Positions 51,752 through 60,278 of a DNA stretch of 64,000 nucleotides are shown here, piece by piece. This DNA comes from Saccharothrix coeruleofusca (lineage in GTDB: Bacteria; Actinomycetota; Actinomycetes; Mycobacteriales; Pseudonocardiaceae): assembly GCF_014648515.1 (NCBI RefSeq), contig NZ_BMRG01000016.1:34889-98888 (forward strand), given 5' to 3'. The translations under genes were made by a program, and so were the position numbers. Position 1 is the first letter of the stretch. Each line of letters begins with the position of its first letter. The notes under the pieces were generated by a model. It did not search any database. It saw nothing but the letters and a program-made list of their open reading frames with translations, and was not told the origin of the DNA.

Positions 51752-54648
51752 CGGGTGCTCCTCCGGTCGTGCGGACGGCCGAAGCGCTCCCGGCCGTGGC
51801 GCAGCTCGTCGCGCAGCTGCCTGCTGATCGACTCGTGGAGCCTGCGCGCGAGGGCGTCGACGTCCAGCGAGGCCGTGCCGTCGTTCGAGGTGTCGGTGGT
51901 GGACTTGGCCGCTCCCGGCCGTGCTGTGGTGTTCTCCCTCGGTTCCGCCGGGGCCTCCCGGTGCTGCGCGGTGGTCGGGTTGGCGACCCGCAGCGTGCTG
52001 GGCGGTCGTGCGGGGGTCCTGTCCATCTGCACGGTCTTCCAGGTCACCGGCACCGCGCCGGTGGGGGTGCGCGGTGCCGGTGGGCTCCGGTGGGCGCCGG
52101 GCGGCACCGGGGTGGTGGACGGGTGCGGCGGCACGACCGGCCGGGCCTGCCCCGCACCGCCGCCGAGGGGTCGCGGCGGTGCGGGCTTCACCGATCGCTG
52201 GACCGGCGAGTCCTGCTGCCGCGCGCCCGACCAGCGCGGCCGGACCACCGGCTTGGCCGCGCGGTGGACGGGCGCGGGCGCGGTGCTGGGGGTGCTGGTC
52301 ATCAGCGGGCGGTTCAGCAGCAACGGGGCCACCGAGGCGGTCGGCTGGTCCGGGTTCCCGCGCGGGAACGGTGGGCGGTCCAGCGCGACAACGGGCAGCG
52401 CGGCCCGCCGCCCCCCGGTCGGCTCCGGCCTCCCGGTCGGCTCGGGCACCCCGGCCCGAGGCCGCGCCGGGCGTTCCGCCGACACCGCAGGGGAAGCCGG
52501 GCGGCGGTGCGGCGGGCCTTGGCCCGCCGGGGCCGCCGTGGCCGGGACCTCCCGGAGCGGTTCTCCGATGCCGAGCACCGCTTTGCGCTGGACGACCGGG
52601 TCCGGTCGCCGTGCGACGGGTGCGCCGGGGGTGGCTCCCGGTGCCACGGCGCTCGCGGGCAGCCGCGTCAGCGGCTCGCCCAGGACTGGAGCGGTCCGCG
52701 CCCTGGTGTCGGCTTGTCGTTGCACGACCGGTGAGGCACCCGCAGCCCCGACCGCTCGAGCTGGTGGCAGGCCGGTCCCCTCCCTCTCCGGTGGCGTCGT
52801 GGTGCCCGACGACCGCACCGCGGGTACCGGGCGGAGTGGCAGGTCGGGCTGTCGGGCCACGGTCATCGGCGACCCGATCTCGTTGAGCCGCACCGGTCGG
52901 CCGGGAGCTGCGGGGGGTGGTGCGGGCGCAGCGGGCGTCGAGCGCTGCACCGGCACCACCGGGAGGCGAGTCGGAGGGTTGGTCGGACGCCTCGGGGGCA
53001 CAGGGGTACCGGGCGATCCGACCGCGGTCGCCGGAGATGCGGGCGGAGCGACCGGGTTTCCGGCCGGGGCACCCAGAATCGGCCTCGTCGACGTACCCGT
53101 CGAACGCTGCACCGGGCCGCTCGCGGCCGACTGGGCCGCGGTTGTCCCCGAGTGCTGCGCCGAAGGCTTCGGAGCACGGCCCGCCGCCGGTCGGGCCGAC
53201 GGCTCGGGCGCACGCCGCTCCGGGGACGCCGCCGGAGCCATCGTGGAGCCACCTGCCGCTCCAGCCGAAGGCGCTGCCGCACCACTGCCGAGCGATTCCC
53301 CCGACGACGTGGGCGAGTGCCGCGCCAGAGGCAACGCCGAGGGCGCGGCGGGACCGCTCGTCGGTGAACGCCTCGGAGACTCCTGCGAGCGCTGCACCGA
53401 GAGCTCCGCCGCAGACCCCACCAGCGGAGCCACCGGAGACGGCACCGACGGCCGCACGGACGACTGTAGAGATGACTGCGCCGATGACTGCGCCGATGAC
53501 GGCGCCGTGACATCGGTGGCACCGCCTGTGGTCCGCTCAGTCGAGGAACCTCTCGTGCTCGACGCCGAAGACGCAGGCGGAACCGCCGAAGAGGACGCCG
53601 CCTCGACCCCGGTCGAAGACCGCGACGAGCGCTGCACCGAGATCCGCTCCGAGGGCACCACCGGCAGTTCCGGTGAACCAGCTGCCGGGGACTCCGGCGG
53701 AGACACCGTCGCGTCCTTGACGGAACCAACCGCCGAACGGCCTCCTGAGAAGTCCACAGAGGACTGCCTTGAACGCTGCACCAGAGGCGCAGTCGAGGGC
53801 CGCGAAGAACCAGCCGCCGGGGAACCCGTCAACGGCACCACCGAAGACGGCGCCGCCGGGATCACCGGAAGCTCGGGAGAACCAGTCGCCACCGGTTCCG
53901 CCGAACCCCGCACCGGGGACACCGCTGCTGTTCCGGCTCCGGTGGGCCGCCGCACCCCGGACACCGCATGGGGATCGGCAGCGCTCCGCCCTGCCTGAGG
54001 TGGCACCGAGCGCTGCACCGCGAGTTCCGGCGAAGACCCCGGCGGAACGGCCGAGCCCCCGGCCGCCGGGGATTCCACCGAGCGCTGCACCGAGCGGTGT
54101 GGCTCACCGCCCGGAGCGGACACCGGTGAACCGCCTGCCGACGACGCAGCCGACGACCCCACCGAGGGCTTGGTCGAGGATCTCCGCCACGGCAGCCAGG
54201 AAGTCCTCCGTGGAGGCCCCGCCGGGACCTGCGGCGAGGACGGTCGCGCGTCCCGCCCGGTCCGCGCCGGGGCGTCCGGGCCGGACGGGGTCGCGGGCTC
54301 CTCGCCGTTCCCCCGCCGCAGCGCCACCGGCAGCGGCCCACCGCCGGAGTACTCGCCACGCCGCACCGTGCGCTGCACGGCCACACCGTGCACGAGCCCC
54401 GCCGGGGCGGTCGGGCTGACCGAGTGCCCGAGCCCGGTGCCCAGGGTGTGGTCCTGCCAGGAGGCCAGTCCGTCCCGGAACCGCGTCCCGTCACCGACCG
54501 CCGGGTTCCCACCCGGCAGCACCCCGCCCCACGGCGCGACCGCGCGCCAGCCGCCGTCCCAGGCGGGCCGCGCCGGGCGCGCGTGCGGCTCGGCCTCGGC
54601 GGCGCGACCGCGTCCCAGGAGCCTGTCCCAGAACGGCACACCGATCAC
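51748..54648 (-). CDS. Large disordered VQR-repeat protein of the eCIS operon
   Basis: 966 residues from GTG 54648 (GTGA overlap with the DUF6760 stop; GTG 54639 is an alternative). It opens with a short ordered part (PFWDRLLGRG, GDGTRFRDGLASWQDHTLG). A very long Pro/Ser/Ala/Thr-rich region follows, in which the tripeptide VQR recurs eleven times, mostly as hydrophobic-VQRS, often every 30-60 residues. A conserved-looking helix closes it (LDVDALARRLHESISRQLRD, ELRHGRERF). No catalytic domain is seen. VQR segments are common in proteins linked to eCIS loci. A scaffold, length-determining or cargo-loading role is possible. The GC-rich shadow frames are not convincing genes. Confidence 0.75.
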   Translation of the reverse strand: MIGVPFWDRLLGRGRAAEAEPHARPARPAWDGGWRAVAPWGGVLPGGNPAVGDGTRFRDGLASWQDHTLGTGLGHSVSPTAPAGLVHGVAVQRTVRRGEYSGGGPLPVALRRGNGEEPATPSGPDAPARTGRDARPSSPQVPAGPPRRTSWLPWRRSSTKPSVGSSAASSAGGSPVSAPGGEPHRSVQRSVESPAAGGSAVPPGSSPELAVQRSVPPQAGRSAADPHAVSGVRRPTGAGTAAVSPVRGSAEPVATGSPELPVIPAAPSSVVPLTGSPAAGSSRPSTAPLVQRSRQSSVDFSGGRSAVGSVKDATVSPPESPAAGSPELPVVPSERISVQRSSRSSTGVEAASSSAVPPASSASSTRGSSTERTTGGATDVTAPSSAQSSAQSSLQSSVRPSVPSPVAPLVGSAAELSVQRSQESPRRSPTSGPAAPSALPLARHSPTSSGESLGSGAAAPSAGAAGGSTMAPAASPERRAPEPSARPAAGRAPKPSAQHSGTTAAQSAASGPVQRSTGTSTRPILGAPAGNPVAPPASPATAVGSPGTPVPPRRPTNPPTRLPVVPVQRSTPAAPAPPPAAPGRPVRLNEIGSPMTVARQPDLPLRPVPAVRSSGTTTPPEREGTGLPPARAVGAAGASPVVQRQADTRARTAPVLGEPLTRLPASAVAPGATPGAPVARRPDPVVQRKAVLGIGEPLREVPATAAPAGQGPPHRRPASPAVSAERPARPRAGVPEPTGRPEPTGGRRAALPVVALDRPPFPRGNPDQPTASVAPLLLNRPLMTSTPSTAPAPVHRAAKPVVRPRWSGARQQDSPVQRSVKPAPPRPLGGGAGQARPVVPPHPSTTPVPPGAHRSPPAPRTPTGAVPVTWKTVQMDRTPARPPSTLRVANPTTAQHREAPAEPRENTTARPGAAKSTTDTSNDGTASLDVDALARRLHESISRQLRDELRHGRERFGRPHDRRSTR

Positions 54649-54803
54649 CTCCCCTCGTTCACCCTGGTGTTGATCCGCGCTATCTCCCCGACCCACCGCT
54701 GGCGCTCGTGGTGCTCCAGGTCGAGGATCTCCTCGCGCGGCCAGTGGAAGTGGTAGGCCACGTACGCGACCTCCTCGAGCAGCCGTTCGGCCGCGTACGT
54801 CAC
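54645..54803 (-). CDS. DUF6760-type small eCIS protein
   Basis: 52 residues from GTG 54803, with GGGGGAATC before it and a GTGA overlap with the preceding stop. The whole protein is helical: VTYAAERLLEEVAYVAYHFH, then WPREEILDLEHHERQRWVGE and IARINTRVNEG. A WPREEIL/L-x-L-x-HxERxxWV pattern is what I associate with DUF6760, a small family found in actinobacterial phage-tail-like loci between the tube and hub genes. It may be a T4 gp-type tail chaperone or a frameshift-independent partner; the exact role is unknown. Confidence 0.75.
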   Translation of the reverse strand: MTYAAERLLEEVAYVAYHFHWPREEILDLEHHERQRWVGEIARINTRVNEGR

Positions 54804-55264
54804 GATTCCCCCAGGCGACCACCGGCGAGGTCCACCTCGAACGCGGTGCCGCACGACGGGCAGGTCACGCCCGCGCGGGTGTGGCCCTCGCTGTTGATGC
54901 GCCGGTAGAAGTCCTGGAGGAACGCGATGTCGGTGGCGTACATCTGCTCCACCACGCCCGCGTGCACCTCCCCGACCGTGCCCAGCTCGGTGATGACCTG
55001 GCTGAGCAGCACCACGCTGAGGTAACCGGGGTTCTCCTTGACCCGCAGGTCGATCTGCGGTCGCAGCTCGTCCCGCGCGGTGGCCAGGCGCATCCGGCCA
55101 CGGCGGTGCACCACGCCGTCGGCGTCGACGTAGCCGCGCGGCAGCTCGAAGTCGAACACCGTGCGCAACCCGCCCGCCGCGACGGCGGCGGGCCGCTCCG
55201 GCTGCGGCTTGGTCTCCTCGACCAGTTCGTCGAGCTGGTCGATGCTGATCGCCCGGCGCCTCAT
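54800..55264 (-). CDS. eCIS tail-assembly-type protein with a CxxC motif
   Basis: 154 residues, ATG overlapping the tube stop (ATGA). VFDFELPRGYVDADGVVHRR and RMRLATARDELRPQIDLRV lead into LSVVLLSQVITELGTVGEVH and YATDIAFLQDFYRRINSEG, the pattern of phage tail-assembly or chaperone proteins in eCIS loci. The tail carries TCPSCGTAFEVDLAG, a single CxxC that could bind metal as a dimer. Position between tube and DUF6760 agrees with a role in tube or tape-measure assembly. Confidence 0.8.
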   Translation of the reverse strand: MRRRAISIDQLDELVEETKPQPERPAAVAAGGLRTVFDFELPRGYVDADGVVHRRGRMRLATARDELRPQIDLRVKENPGYLSVVLLSQVITELGTVGEVHAGVVEQMYATDIAFLQDFYRRINSEGHTRAGVTCPSCGTAFEVDLAGGRLGES

Positions 55265-55701
55265 TCGACCTTGATCTCCTCGAACACCAGGGTGACCTTC
55301 TCGGTGGCCGCGCTGGACTCACCGGCCTTGAGCGAGGGGCCCTCCCACTTGCTGGCCCAGCCGTTGATCAGCTGCATCCGCCGGACCGAGTTGCCCTCGG
55401 TGTCCTTGACCTCGATGGTGATGTTCTGCCTGGCCGCGGTGACCGCGCCCTTCTCCAGGGTCTCCTTGAGCCACTTGGTGAACTCCTCGCTCTTGTCGAG
55501 CCCCCTGGTGATGGTGACCTCGCCGCCCTTCTGCGCGCCGGGCTGCTTGCGGATCAGCGGCTTGCCGGTGGAGGTCACCTGGAAGACCTCGACCACGTCC
55601 TCCTCGACGGTCAGGCCGCTGACCTCCTGCAGCGACTCGACCATGAACCCGCCGAGCTGGACGCCGAAGATGTGTGTGGAGAGGGCATCGCCTTCTGCCA
55701 T
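55261..55701 (-). CDS. eCIS inner tube protein, main copy (gp19-like, Afp1 type)
   Basis: 146 residues. THIFGVQLGGFMVESLQEVS, VEVFQVTSTGKPLIRKQPGA and GEVTITRGLDKSEEFTKWLK are the tube-fold strands and helix; MQLINGWASKWEGPSLKAGE and EKVTLVFEEIKVE close the barrel. It is next to the sheath gene, 41 bases downstream, as in Afp/PVC and Streptomyces CIS, and is therefore the probable main tube subunit. It polymerises in stacked hexamers through which cargo would pass. Confidence 0.94.
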   Translation of the reverse strand: MAEGDALSTHIFGVQLGGFMVESLQEVSGLTVEEDVVEVFQVTSTGKPLIRKQPGAQKGGEVTITRGLDKSEEFTKWLKETLEKGAVTAARQNITIEVKDTEGNSVRRMQLINGWASKWEGPSLKAGESSAATEKVTLVFEEIKVE

Positions 55702-55742
55702 GGGTGCTGTCGCCTTTCTGGTTCACGCGCCCCGCGAGGGGC

Positions 55743-57272
55743 TCATTCGCTGACGAGGCTGGTGCTGTCGGAGAACTGCGACAGCCGGAAGATCACGAAC
55801 TCCGCGGGCTTGACCGGCGCCACGCCGATCTCGCAGACGACCTGGCCGAGGTCGATGGACTCCTGGGGGTTGTTGTCCCGGTCGCACTTGACGTAGAACG
55901 CCTCCGCCGGGGTGCGGCCGAACAGCGCGCCCTGTCGCCACTGCTCGGTCAGGAAGGCGGTGATGTTGCGCCGGATGCTGGACCACAGGCGGTCGTCGTT
56001 GGGCTCGAAGACGACCCACTGGGTGCCGATGAGGATCGACTCCTCCAGGTAGTTGAACAGCCTGCGCACGTTCAGGTAGCGCCAGGCCGGGTCCGAGGAC
56101 AGCGTGCGGGCGCCCCAGATGCGGATGCCCCGACCGGGGAAGGCGCGCACGCAGTTGACGCCGATCGGGTTGAGCAGGTCCTGCTCGCTCTTGCTCAACC
56201 GGTAGTCCAGGTCCACCGCGCCGCGGATGACCTCGTTGGCAGGTGCTTTGTGCACGCCCCGCTCGGTGTCGTTGCGCCCCCACACCCCCGCGATGTGGCC
56301 GGAGGGCGGCACGACGGTGTTGCGGCCGGTGGCCGGGTCGAAGACCTTGATCCAGGGGTAGTACAGGGCCGCGTAGCGGGAGTCGTAGCCCGCCTCGTCC
56401 ATGCGCCATGCGCGCACCTGCTGGGCGGACAGGCCGGGCGGGGCGTCCAGCACGGCGACGCGGTCGCCCATCTGCTCGCAGTGGGAGATCATCGCCAGCT
56501 GCACGGTCTTGACGCCTTCGAGGTCGATCATGCCGCGCTGGTAGGCGCTCATCAGGTCGGGCGTGACGACCATGGTGACCTCGTCGATGCTCTCCAGACC
56601 GCCGAAGCCGGTGCGCGCCTCCGGGTCGCCGAGGTACTCCTGCGCGTCGAGCTTGGCCGGGGCCGCCGCCGCACCGCCCGCGCCCGCCGCGGGCAGCGCG
56701 ACGGACTGCTTGTCCGGCCGGGCCAGCGCACCGCTGGACTGCTCGGTGACCCCGATCAGCTTGGAGCGCTCGGACACCTGGGTCACGACGTAGTTCTTGG
56801 CGTTCTTGCGGGTGGAGACGTCGTAGCTCTCCGCGATCTTGCCGCCTTGGCGGACCAGCAGCTTGAAGCGGTCCTCGGGCGGGTTCTCGCCGTCGGCGTC
56901 GGTCACCTCGACCGCGATGTCCGCGCCCGCGCCCGGCAGCGCGGCGATCCTGAGGCCGCCCAGCCGCACCGGCTCGGGAGCGGGCGGCTCGGGCTCGCCG
57001 TCGGTCGCCGCGCCGCCCACGCGAACGACGTACGCGGCGCCGCCGCCGTTGGCGAAGTAGCCGTACACCGCGTGCGGCAGGTAGGCGCCTTCGGTGAAGC
57101 CGCCGAAGTTCTGCACGTACTGGTTCCAGTTGGCCACCAGCGTCGGCCGGTGGAAGGGACCGTTCTCGGCGAAGCCGACGAAGGCGGCCACCGCCGTGCC
57201 GACGCCCTCGATCGGCCGCGCTCCGGACTGGACCTCCTCCACGTACACGCCTGGCGAGAGGTACTGCGGCAT
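55743..57272 (-). CDS. eCIS contractile sheath protein (Afp2-4 type)
   Basis: 509 residues from ATG 57272 with AGGAG five bases upstream. The classic sheath start PQYLSPGVYVEEVQSGARPI is present, then GVGTAVAAFVGFAENGPFHR and TLVANWNQYVQNFGGFTEG. The C-terminal tube-facing domain is well kept: GIRIWGARTLSSDPAWRYLN, VRRLFNYLEESILIGTQWVV and FYVKCDRDNNPQESIDLG. Only one sheath gene is present, unlike Afp with three. Contraction of this outer layer drives the inner tube. It is the first gene of the main structural operon and has its own upstream regulatory region at 57371-57498. Confidence 0.95.
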   Translation of the reverse strand: MPQYLSPGVYVEEVQSGARPIEGVGTAVAAFVGFAENGPFHRPTLVANWNQYVQNFGGFTEGAYLPHAVYGYFANGGGAAYVVRVGGAATDGEPEPPAPEPVRLGGLRIAALPGAGADIAVEVTDADGENPPEDRFKLLVRQGGKIAESYDVSTRKNAKNYVVTQVSERSKLIGVTEQSSGALARPDKQSVALPAAGAGGAAAAPAKLDAQEYLGDPEARTGFGGLESIDEVTMVVTPDLMSAYQRGMIDLEGVKTVQLAMISHCEQMGDRVAVLDAPPGLSAQQVRAWRMDEAGYDSRYAALYYPWIKVFDPATGRNTVVPPSGHIAGVWGRNDTERGVHKAPANEVIRGAVDLDYRLSKSEQDLLNPIGVNCVRAFPGRGIRIWGARTLSSDPAWRYLNVRRLFNYLEESILIGTQWVVFEPNDDRLWSSIRRNITAFLTEQWRQGALFGRTPAEAFYVKCDRDNNPQESIDLGQVVCEIGVAPVKPAEFVIFRLSQFSDSTSLVSE

Positions 57273-57370
57273 GGTCGCTCCTGTCTGGTGTCCGCTGCTG
57301 CCTGCACCAGCCTGCTGCCAACCCTCGCGCGCGGGCAGGTCCTGCGGACCTCGACCGGGGGCAGTGCCGT

Positions 57371-57384
57371 TGCCTCTAGAGGCA
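57371..57384. promoter_or_regulatory. 14-bp palindrome upstream of the sheath gene
   Basis: TGCCTCTAGAGGCA is a perfect palindrome, 99 bases before the sheath ATG and between it and the hairpin at 57405. It is a good candidate operator for one of the LuxR regulators of the locus. Confidence 0.5.
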
Positions 57385-57404
57385 TCCGCCGCGGCACACG
57401 GCGA

Positions 57405-57435
57405 AGCGCCCCGGTGCCGATGGCACCGGGGCGCT
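57405..57435. terminator. Strong hairpin between ATPase and sheath genes
   Basis: AGCGCCCCGGTGCC (57405-57418) pairs perfectly with GGCACCGGGGCGCT (57422-57435) around a 3-base loop. It would end leftward transcription from the ATPase operon, so the sheath operon probably has its own promoter between 57272 and 57404. Confidence 0.75.
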
Positions 57436-57498
57436 CGGTTCACGGTCCTCGAACGCTCCGTTCGCGGTGCTCGAACGCTCGGTTCACGGTGTTGTCGG
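57433..57498. repeat. Three 22-bp direct repeats, SARP-operator-like
   Basis: Units start at 57433, 57455 and 57477. GGTTCACGGT, CGTTCGCGGT and GGTTCACGGT recur exactly every 22 bp, alternating with CTCGAACGCTC every 22 bp, so a motif appears every 11 bp on one strand or the other. On the minus strand TTCGAGC and TTCGAGG are 22 bp apart, close to the TCGAGC-type heptamers bound by SARPs at 11- or 22-bp spacing. The third unit degenerates near the ATPase stop. Confidence 0.65.
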
Positions 57499-57500
57499 GG

Positions 57501-59552
57501 TCACCCCGGCACCGCGAACCACGGCCCGAACTCGCTCTCCAGCACGAGCCTGCCGAGCTTGCGGTACTCCTGGCGCACCGAGGTCACCAGGTCGGCCATG
57601 GTCACCGGGCGGTCCGCGGCGGCGGCCAGGTACGCCGCGGTCACCGCGCACGCGCGGATCGACCCGCCCGCCAGTTCGAAGCGCTCGGCGCAGAACTCCA
57701 GGTCCAGGTCGTCCGCCCTGGGCAGTCCCGGTCCCAGGCAGCGCTCCCACAGCGCCCGGCGCTGCTCGACATCGGGCATCGGGAAGTCCGCGATGACGTC
57801 GATGCGCCGGGTGAACGCCTCGTCCACATTGGAGCGCAGATTAGTGGTCAGCACCGCGATCCCGTCGAAGGACTCCATGCGCTGCAACAGGTAGGCGGAC
57901 TCGACGTTGGCGTAGCGGTCGTGGGCGCTCTGCACCTCCGATCGCTTCCCGAACACCGCGTCGGCCTCGTCGAACAGCAGCACGCCGTGCACCCCGGCGG
58001 CCTCGGTGAAGATCCGCTCCAGGTTCTTCTCCGTCTCACCGACGTACTTGTCCACCACCGTGGACAGGTCCACCACGTACAGGTCCATGCCGACCTCGGC
58101 CGCGACGACCTCCGCGGACATGGTCTTGCCCGTGCCGGACTCGCCCGCGAACAGCGCCACCACACCGCGCCCGCGCCCACCGCCGGGGCGCATCCGCCAC
58201 TGCCCCAGCACCCGCTCCCGGTGACGCGCCCGCACGACCAGTTCGGCGAGCTGGCTGCGGGTCCGCTCGGGCAGCACCACGTCGTCCCAGCCCACCCCCG
58301 GCACCACCCGCCTGGCCAGTCGGTCCAGCCCGGCCGCGTTCTGCGCCCGCACCCCGGCCCGCACGTGGTCCAGGCCGACCGGCCTGCCCTCCAGCGTCGC
58401 CAGGCGGGTGGCCACCGCCACCGCCCGGTCGATCTCCGCCGAGCCCAGCCGGTAGCCCGCCAGCTCGGCGGAGAAGGCGGGCTCGCCGCCGAGCGCGCGC
58501 GCCCACCACGCCGCGCGGGCGGCGGGCGGCGGCGATGCCAGCGGCACCGACAGCACCGGCCGCGCGGTCCACCTCGGATCCCAGTGCTGCCCGCTGTGCA
58601 GGACCACCGGCACATCACCCGCGACCGCGTCGAGCTCGCGCACCAGCCGCACCCGCGCGGGCACCAGCGGTTCCAGCGGGCCGAGCACGATGCCCGCGCC
58701 GCGCAGCCTGGCCTCGCGCACGACGGCGGCGAGCACGGCGGGCAGCTCGGCGTCGTCCCGCTCGGCCAGCGCCGCCACGTCCAGCACCACCGCGGCCCGG
58801 CCCGCGGCGGCCAGCGCCGCGACCGCCGCGGTCCCCGCGTCGCCGCCGGTGTCGCGCAGGTGCACCGGGGTCACCCCGGCACGCAGTCCCGCGCCGAGCC
58901 GTTCGGGCAGCTCCCCGTCCAGGTGGTGCGCCCGCGGCACGATCCGCGCCAGCCGGGCCACCGCCGGATCGGGGGTGTCGTCCCCCAGCAGGTGCGCCAC
59001 CACCCGGTCCGGCACGCCCAGCACCCGCGACAGCGCGGGGGCCGTCGGGTCGCGCACCTCGACCAGGCCGCCCGCCACCAGGGGCGCGGTGGCCGCGAGG
59101 CGGAAGCGCCCCGGTCCGGCCACCGACGCGCCGCACAGCCGCAGCGCCAGCCCCACCGTCGGGCGTCGTCGGGTCACGTCGTCGTTGAGGTAGCCGTAGA
59201 GCTTCTCGAAGCGCGCGTCCACGTCCGGGGCCATCGCCACGAGCAGGAACTCCACGTCGAGGGGGGTGAGGCCGAAGTCGCGGGCGAGCGCGACGAGCCG
59301 GGGCTCGGGGCCGCTGTCCGGTCCGGAGCCCGGTTCGGGGTGCTCCAGCGGCGGCTGCCGGGGCTCGGCCAGCACCCCCTGCACCGCTTCGGGCGTGAGG
59401 TAGAGCCCGCGGTAGGGGTCGCCGGGATCGGGGTCGTCGGCCAGCCGCGCGTCCACCGCCCGCCGCACCCGCGCCTCCACCGCGCCGAGCCGGGCCCACA
59501 GGTAGCGCAGGTCGGCCTCGCGCCGCGGATCGGTCCGCTCCGGGTCGGTCAT
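57501..59552 (-). CDS. eCIS AAA+ ATPase (Afp15 type)
   Basis: 683 residues; ATG overlaps the DUF4255 stop (ATGA). The N-terminal ~400 residues are the variable part of the family. The single AAA+ module is C-terminal: Walker A LFAGESGTGKTMSAEVVAAE, Walker B GVLLFDEADAVFGKR, sensor 1 GIAVLTTNLRSNVDEAFTRR with arginine finger RRIDVIADFPMP. This ATPase is found in nearly all eCIS loci and is needed for particle assembly or cargo loading in Afp/PVC studies. It lies upstream of the sheath gene with the cap protein, as a separate transcription unit. Confidence 0.94.
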   Translation of the reverse strand: MTDPERTDPRREADLRYLWARLGAVEARVRRAVDARLADDPDPGDPYRGLYLTPEAVQGVLAEPRQPPLEHPEPGSGPDSGPEPRLVALARDFGLTPLDVEFLLVAMAPDVDARFEKLYGYLNDDVTRRRPTVGLALRLCGASVAGPGRFRLAATAPLVAGGLVEVRDPTAPALSRVLGVPDRVVAHLLGDDTPDPAVARLARIVPRAHHLDGELPERLGAGLRAGVTPVHLRDTGGDAGTAAVAALAAAGRAAVVLDVAALAERDDAELPAVLAAVVREARLRGAGIVLGPLEPLVPARVRLVRELDAVAGDVPVVLHSGQHWDPRWTARPVLSVPLASPPPAARAAWWARALGGEPAFSAELAGYRLGSAEIDRAVAVATRLATLEGRPVGLDHVRAGVRAQNAAGLDRLARRVVPGVGWDDVVLPERTRSQLAELVVRARHRERVLGQWRMRPGGGRGRGVVALFAGESGTGKTMSAEVVAAEVGMDLYVVDLSTVVDKYVGETEKNLERIFTEAAGVHGVLLFDEADAVFGKRSEVQSAHDRYANVESAYLLQRMESFDGIAVLTTNLRSNVDEAFTRRIDVIADFPMPDVEQRRALWERCLGPGLPRADDLDLEFCAERFELAGGSIRACAVTAAYLAAAADRPVTMADLVTSVRQEYRKLGRLVLESEFGPWFAVPG

Positions 59553-60250
59553 CGGATCGGTCCGCCGCCGCGGGGGCGGCGCCCGGTGGGCAGCGGTCGG
59601 GGCCTGGTGACCGCGAACCCCTCGCCCTCGGCGGTGGTCGGCCCCTCGTAGCGCAGCCTGCGCGCCGCCTCGCCCGCCGCGTGCTCGGGCAGCGCCCGCA
59701 GCACCACGCCCTCGGTCACCGGCGGACCGGCGGGGGTCCACTCGCCCGCCAGCGGCGAGGTCACCTTCAGGTCGATGGCGGGCTTGAGCTCGCCGCCCAG
59801 CGCGGACCACAGGTCGGCGACCGCGCGGCCCTCCGACACCGGTCCGGCCGCCTCCAAGGCCACCGACAGCCCCAGCTCGGCCAGCGAGCCGGTCAGCCAC
59901 CGGGAGGCCAGCTTCTCCGTGCGCACCAGGCAGGTCAGCGCCTGGGACAGCAGGCGGTGCTCGTCCTGCGGTCGGTTGGTCCACGCGGTGACCAGGTAGG
60001 ACAGCACGAACCAGCGCGTCGGGCCGCGCCAGCCCAGCAGCACGCCGTCGTCGTCGTGCACCTCCAGCGAGCCGGAGCTGCGGCGGGCCCGGTCCTCGCG
60101 GATGTCGTAGAGGAACACGCTGACCGCCGGGGCGGTGCGCCGCGCGGTCCACTCCTTGGTGGGCGGGTCGAACGCCAGCTCGCCACCACCGCCGGGCACG
60201 CCCGCGTCCACCAGCAGCCTGCGGATGCCCTCGTCCACCTCGTGGATCAC
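59549..60250 (-). CDS. eCIS tube-terminator/cap protein, DUF4255 (Pvc16/Afp16 type)
   Basis: 233 residues from GTG 60250 with GGAGGAGG upstream. The family pattern is clear: IHEVDEGIRRLLVDAGVPGG, AVSVFLYDIREDRARRSSGS, WRGPTRWFVLSYLVTAWTNR, PQDEHRLLSQALTCLVRTEK and SALGGELKPAIDLKVTSPLA. In Afp this protein caps the finished tube and sheath at the distal end. A Pro/Arg/Gly-rich tail closes the protein. It begins 28 bases after the secreted propeller gene. Confidence 0.92.
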   Translation of the reverse strand: MIHEVDEGIRRLLVDAGVPGGGGELAFDPPTKEWTARRTAPAVSVFLYDIREDRARRSSGSLEVHDDDGVLLGWRGPTRWFVLSYLVTAWTNRPQDEHRLLSQALTCLVRTEKLASRWLTGSLAELGLSVALEAAGPVSEGRAVADLWSALGGELKPAIDLKVTSPLAGEWTPAGPPVTEGVVLRALPEHAAGEAARRLRYEGPTTAEGEGFAVTRPRPLPTGRRPRGGGPIR

Positions 60251-60278
60251 GGGCGCTCCTCCTCCTTCGTCCTCGGGA

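Noticed and set aside
49175-54641. Alternative plus-strand gene inside the VQR-repeat region
   Set aside because: The frame mirrors the Pro/Ser/Ala-rich codons of the minus strand. The minus-strand frame has a coupled start, a repeated motif and an ordered C-terminal helix.
57433-57498. CRISPR array
   Set aside because: Repeats are contiguous with no unique spacers, only three copies exist, and no cas gene is near. Operator-like repeats fit better.
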